From: an uncultured Bacteroides sp.
Lineage (GTDB): Bacteria > Bacteroidota > Bacteroidia > Bacteroidales > Bacteroidaceae
Direction of reading: 5' to 3'
Length of the DNA stretch: 64,000 bases
Assembly: GCF_959029255.1 (NCBI RefSeq)
Contig: NZ_CAUFUE010000024.1
Span: forward strand, 23,235-87,234
Shown here: positions 60,455-64,000 of the stretch, piece after piece
How the letters are laid out: every line of letters begins with the position of its first letter
How positions within the stretch are numbered: position 1 is the first letter of the stretch
Notes under the pieces: generated by a model
The model's input: only the letters and a program-made list of their open reading frames with translations
Databases searched by the model: none
What the model was told of the DNA's origin: nothing
Translations under genes and position numbers: made by a program

Positions 60455-60545
60455 CAATTTACTATTTACAATTTTCGCATTCTGTCCTTTTACCACCTAC
60501 CTACATACGCCGAACGGCAAATTGTACTTTGTAAATGGTAAATTG
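60455..60545. repeat. Inverted repeat in the ntpA-ntpB gap
   Basis: CAATTTACTATTTACAA (60455-60471) and TTGTAAATGGTAAATTG (60529-60545) are reverse complements with one mismatch, separated by 57 bases. The hairpin is AT-rich and lies inside a tightly packed operon, where other gaps are under 30 bases. Confidence 0.65.
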
Positions 60546-60554
60546 TACATTCCT

Positions 60555-62309
60555 TTATGCTTTACGTTCTTCAATCAGTTCCTGCAACTGCTTACGGAAC
60601 TTGTCATATTCTTCCGACTTGAATTTAGAGTAATTCATCTGCTTGCAGATGTTAATCATCTTCTTGAAGTAGTCCATTACTTCATTGAAGTTGTCAAATT
60701 CAAATTCCGTATGACAGATGTCAATCACCATATTCAGAATTTCTTCCTGACGTTCCATCGGAGTAACGGCATCAATATCATCAAAAGCATCTTGCTGCAA
60801 AATGACAAAGTCGATTAACTCAGATTTCCAGAACGTTACGTGATATTCCACAGGCACACCGTCATCACCCAAGATATTGATTTGCTCGGCAATCTCTTTA
60901 CCACGTTGCAGACGTGTCTTGATTTCATTCACCTTACCAATCCATTCACCATTGATACGCTTGGTGATATAATCTTCAAATTCAGGATATTCGATATATT
61001 TTGAATAAGAATCAATCGGATTTACGGCAGGATAGCGTTTCTTGTCCGCACGATCTTGCTCAAGAGCATAGAAACAACGGGCAACCTTTTTCGTATTCTC
61101 GGTCACCGGTTCCTTCAAGTTACCACCGGCAGGAGATACCGTACCGATAAAGGTAATAGAACCTGTTTCACCGTTATTCAGTTTCACGTATCCGGCACGC
61201 CCGTAGAAGTTGGAAATGATAGAAGACAAGTCCATCGGGAATGCGTCAGGGCCGGGTAATTCCTCCATACGGTTCGACATTTCACGCAATGCCTGCGCCC
61301 AACGTGAAGTAGAGTCAGCCATCAGCAACACCTTCAAGCCCATACTACGATAATATTCCGCAATCGTCATAGCCGTATACACAGATGCCTCACGGGCAGC
61401 TACCGGCATGTTCGAAGTATTGGCGATGATAATGGTACGCTCCATCAACTTACGTCCTGTATGCGGGTCAACCAGTTCGGGGAATTCAGTAAAGATTTCT
61501 ACAACCTCGTTGGCACGCTCGCCACAAGCTGCAATGATTACGATATCTGCTTCCGCCTGTTTGGAGATAGCATGCTGAAGCACCGTCTTACCAGTACCAA
61601 ACGGACCGGGGATAAATCCCGTACCACCTTCCACAATCGGATTTACGGTATCGATTACACGAACACCGGTTTCCAACAATTTGAAGGGACGCGGTTTTTC
61701 TTTATAATTCGTCATGGCTCGTTTCACGGGCCATTTCTGTATCATGTTCACTTTTAAGTCGTTACCTTCCTCGTCAGTCAGCACGGCAATGGTATCCTCT
61801 ATATTATAATCACCCTCTTCCACGATGGATTTCACGGTGCACACACCTTTCTGTTCGAAAGGTACCATAATTTTCAGCGGCTGGAAGTTTTCGTCTACCT
61901 GTCCCAGCCAGGCAGCAGCTTCCACTTGGTCGCCCACCTTAGCCAAAGGTATGAAATGCCACTTACTTCCTTTGTCAAGCGGATACGTATATTGTCCGCG
62001 TTTCAGGAAGACACCATCCATCTTATCGAGGTCATTTTGCAGACCGTCATAGTTTTTTGAAAGCATACCCGGACCTAAAGTCACTTCGAGCATGTGTCCG
62101 GTAAACTCAGCTTCAGCCCCTACTTTCAGTCCGCGAGTGCTTTCAAACACCTGCACATAAACCTGAGAGCCTACCACCTTAATCACCTCCGCCATCAACT
62201 TGTCGCCGCCGGTCGAGATATAGCAAATCTCATTCTGCGCTACAGGTCCGTCAACGACGAGGGTCACCATGTTGGCTATTACGCCACTAACAGTTCCTTT
62301 TGTTGCCAT
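60555..62309 (-). CDS. ntpA: V-type ATPase subunit A (catalytic)
   Basis: This 584-residue catalytic head subunit has the P-loop GPFGTGKTVLQHAISK near 235. The bulge domain (about 110-190) that distinguishes V-type A from F-type beta subunits is present. The catalytic glutamate lies in AACGERANEVVEIFTEFPEL, and LLMADSTSRWAQALREMSNRMEELPG is intact. It hydrolyses or makes ATP. It follows the DUF2764 gene by 18 bases. Confidence 0.97.
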   Translation of the reverse strand: MATKGTVSGVIANMVTLVVDGPVAQNEICYISTGGDKLMAEVIKVVGSQVYVQVFESTRGLKVGAEAEFTGHMLEVTLGPGMLSKNYDGLQNDLDKMDGVFLKRGQYTYPLDKGSKWHFIPLAKVGDQVEAAAWLGQVDENFQPLKIMVPFEQKGVCTVKSIVEEGDYNIEDTIAVLTDEEGNDLKVNMIQKWPVKRAMTNYKEKPRPFKLLETGVRVIDTVNPIVEGGTGFIPGPFGTGKTVLQHAISKQAEADIVIIAACGERANEVVEIFTEFPELVDPHTGRKLMERTIIIANTSNMPVAAREASVYTAMTIAEYYRSMGLKVLLMADSTSRWAQALREMSNRMEELPGPDAFPMDLSSIISNFYGRAGYVKLNNGETGSITFIGTVSPAGGNLKEPVTENTKKVARCFYALEQDRADKKRYPAVNPIDSYSKYIEYPEFEDYITKRINGEWIGKVNEIKTRLQRGKEIAEQINILGDDGVPVEYHVTFWKSELIDFVILQQDAFDDIDAVTPMERQEEILNMVIDICHTEFEFDNFNEVMDYFKKMINICKQMNYSKFKSEEYDKFRKQLQELIEERKA

Positions 62310-62327
62310 ATAATCATGTAATTTATT

Positions 62328-63167
62328 TTATCTGAATTCTGCGGGTATTTGCACTTCATCCTTCAATTCAGCAATGATGCTGCGGAACAATTGGCTACCC
62401 TTTTCCTTATCCAATGCAATCCAACGCTCTATCATCTCCAGTTGAAGCAGGAAGACAAACAGACGTTCCACAGTAAAATAATCGAAGAAAGTCATTTCTT
62501 CCATCCAGTTCCAGCGGAGTTGGTCAATTTTCTTTTCCCGTTCCACCAGTTCTTCCGTCTCACTGATTTTCACTAACTGCTCCAAGCACTCCACCTCACC
62601 ACTCAGACCGAAGTCACGGGCACCGGACGTACGCAAAGCTTCACAAACTTCCGTATCACCCACTATCAGCGAAGCAATATCCATCTTATATTTCCGGGCA
62701 GTAAACGCCACCAATACATTATTTATAATAAGATTAAATCCGAACCAAGAGGATACAAACTTATTCTTACATTTCATGGCGTATGCATAATAAAGCGCCG
62801 CAAGACGATCTTCATAAAGGAAATCATCTTCAGCGGGCATATTGAAATACTCGGAAATGAATACAGAAAGATAAGAGGGGAACACACGGTCAGACAACTC
62901 ACCACCATCTTTCAGCTGCGAGATGTATTCTACCAACTCTTCACCGGAATAGTTTCCACGCAAATCGACAGTGGCATCCTTGTCCTTTAATAACTTCAAG
63001 ACATTGGCATTGTCAAACTGAAGATAAAACAAGTCTATCAACTTTTTATCTTCTTCCGACAATGATGGATAAAATTCAGTCTTGAAATCAGCTACCGTAT
63101 AGCTCAGTTTGCTGTCCTCTAAAGTGAGTTCCGGCAAACCGGCTACCAAGTAATAATATTTACTCAT
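62328..63167 (-). CDS. DUF2764 family protein, V-ATPase operon-associated
   Basis: This 279-residue soluble protein begins MSKYYYLVAGLPELTLEDSKL and is rich in helices, with many aromatic and acidic residues. It has no nucleotide-binding or membrane motif. The family is found in Bacteroidota V-ATPase operons at the place where subunit C (NtpC, the socket between shaft and ring) is encoded in other bacteria. Its opening (YYYLVAGLPEL) faintly recalls NtpC. A role as subunit C replacement is plausible but not proven. It lies between ntpE (13 bases) and ntpA (18 bases). Confidence 0.85.
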   Translation of the reverse strand: MSKYYYLVAGLPELTLEDSKLSYTVADFKTEFYPSLSEEDKKLIDLFYLQFDNANVLKLLKDKDATVDLRGNYSGEELVEYISQLKDGGELSDRVFPSYLSVFISEYFNMPAEDDFLYEDRLAALYYAYAMKCKNKFVSSWFGFNLIINNVLVAFTARKYKMDIASLIVGDTEVCEALRTSGARDFGLSGEVECLEQLVKISETEELVEREKKIDQLRWNWMEEMTFFDYFTVERLFVFLLQLEMIERWIALDKEKGSQLFRSIIAELKDEVQIPAEFR

Positions 63168-63180
63168 ATCCTGTGGGTGT

Positions 63181-63771
63181 TTAGAAGAGCATTTCCACTA
63201 ATTGCGGACGCAGGAATTCTTTGAAGTAGTTCATAAATTCTTCTTCCCCGAAGTTCACTTTGTACGAACCGTCGGCGGGCGAAACAGTAAACAATGTCTT
63301 GATGCCGTTTACTTGTTCAATCTTCACACCTTTATCCAAAAGACTCTTTGCCTGAGCGGCAAAATATTTCTTCAACCCTTCCGCATCAGCAGTAGAGATA
63401 ACGATAGGTTCATTCACACTCCACTTGCTTGCCAAAGCAACGATAAAGGCATTGAGAAAATCCTTGTTTGCAGCAAACGCTTTTACATCGGCATCCACAA
63501 TCTCATTCGTCACCATGGTAGCGATTTCAGATTTCAGGGCATTTACAGCCTGGCCAGCAAACAATTTCAATTCTGATTTGGTATTTTCTGCCAGTTCACC
63601 GGCAGATTTACGAGCAGTAGCTACGATAGATTCAGCTTCCTTGTTGGCATCCTCTATAATTTTCTTAGCTTCTTCCTGAGCTTTTGCGATAAGTTTCTGG
63701 GCTTCTGTATTTCCTTTTTCTACGCCCTCACGATAGATCTTATCGGTCAACTCTTGAATTTTGTTTTCCAT
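63181..63771 (-). CDS. ntpE: V-type ATPase subunit E (peripheral stalk)
   Basis: This 196-residue peripheral stalk protein has a long N-terminal helix (about 1-95) rich in Ala, Glu and Lys with heptad-like spacing (KLIAKAQEEAKKIIEDANKE). A globular C-terminal domain ends in FLRPQLVEMLF. It holds the head static against rotation, normally paired with subunit G/H. No G/H gene is seen in the operon; it may lie outside this window or be absent. ntpE is the first gene of the visible operon, with a -7 box candidate at 63850-63857. Confidence 0.9.
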   Translation of the reverse strand: MENKIQELTDKIYREGVEKGNTEAQKLIAKAQEEAKKIIEDANKEAESIVATARKSAGELAENTKSELKLFAGQAVNALKSEIATMVTNEIVDADVKAFAANKDFLNAFIVALASKWSVNEPIVISTADAEGLKKYFAAQAKSLLDKGVKIEQVNGIKTLFTVSPADGSYKVNFGEEEFMNYFKEFLRPQLVEMLF

Positions 63772-63849
63772 ATTGACAGGAGTTATTACAATAATTTATA
63801 TTACGATATTAATTTACGCGATTCTTTCCGTCTTACATTAGATTCACGC

Positions 63850-63857
63850 CAAAATTA
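63850..63857 (-). promoter_or_regulatory. Candidate -7 box of the V-ATPase operon (TAATTTTG, minus strand)
   Basis: Plus-strand CAAAATTA reads TAATTTTG on the minus strand, about 80 bases before ntpE. No -33 element is clear. The sequence from 63772 to 64000 is AT-rich and holds no gene I can support. Confidence 0.4.
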
Positions 63858-64000
63858 CGAAAAACCATTCGATATTAAAATAGAAAAATGGTAATAAAAA
63901 CGTTTACTTCCAAAAAAAGACCGTTTTAAACCATTTTTGCGCTATAAAGATAACAATACTATAATAAAGTCAGCGGTAAATATTTGATGAAACGGGAAAA

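Noticed and set aside
1..64000. tRNA, rRNA, insertion sequences and phage genes
   Set aside because: I looked for cloverleaf-like regions, transposase and integrase motifs and found none. A tRNA scan would be needed to be certain.

Overview
The window looks like a chromosomal segment of a Bacteroides-type gut bacterium (Bacteroidota). The evidence is the gene content (type III glutamine synthetase, LL-diaminopimelate aminotransferase, V-type ATPase with a DUF2764 protein, GT3-type glycogen synthase, S37 peptidase), the recurring Bacteroidota promoter box TAnnTTTG ahead of many genes, and proteins that read like Bacteroides orthologues. I cannot fix the species. Coding density is high. I see no rRNA, tRNA, transposase or phage genes and no CRISPR.

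Layout. 1-2.5 kb: an ABC transporter operon (FtsX-type permease, then a cut-off ATPase) on the minus strand, apparently behind a sigma-54 promoter with two upstream dyads. 3.2-4.8 kb: a metallophosphoesterase lipoprotein and an envelope protein. 5.0-7.7 kb: an NtrC-type activator and its histidine kinase. 7.8-11 kb: a CPA1 antiporter and an acyl-CoA-ligase-like enzyme. 11-14.3 kb: a short promoter-terminator unit (possible sRNA), a DUF169-GNAT fusion, a GxxExxY protein flanked by direct repeats, an AlaX-like protein, and a small heat-shock protein behind a second sigma-54 promoter. 14.4-21.5 kb: an acyltransferase and a five-gene tripartite efflux operon.

21.8-46.9 kb is a nitrogen-assimilation block. 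purF-carA-carB and glmS are on the minus strand. gltB-gltD-asnB, dapF-dapL, and porin-glnK-amtB-glnN are on the plus strand. Ammonia uptake (AmtB), its PII sensor, glutamine synthetase, glutamate synthase and five glutamine-consuming enzymes are therefore contiguous. 47-50.5 kb: an S37 peptidase, a ThrE-like exporter and a membrane protein. 50.5-55.7 kb: phosphoglycerate mutase, alpha-glucan phosphorylase and glycogen synthase. 56.2-63.8 kb: a V-type ATPase operon in the order E-DUF2764-A-B-D-I-K, with no recognisable C, F or G/H subunit.

The most striking structure is between the genes. At least six intergenic regions hold short arrays of 14-19 bp units repeated with a strict 22 bp (in one case 23-24 bp) period, i.e. 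two helical turns. Unit sequences differ by locus, but two unit families each occur at two distant sites. The arrays sit at operon boundaries, one forms an intrinsic terminator, and none resembles CRISPR. A separate 71 bp palindromic element (about 150 bp with flanks) occurs twice, 16.7 kb apart, each time just downstream of a gene with a hairpin next to it. A third repeat type lies in frame inside carA. These repeat systems are the main candidates for something undescribed.
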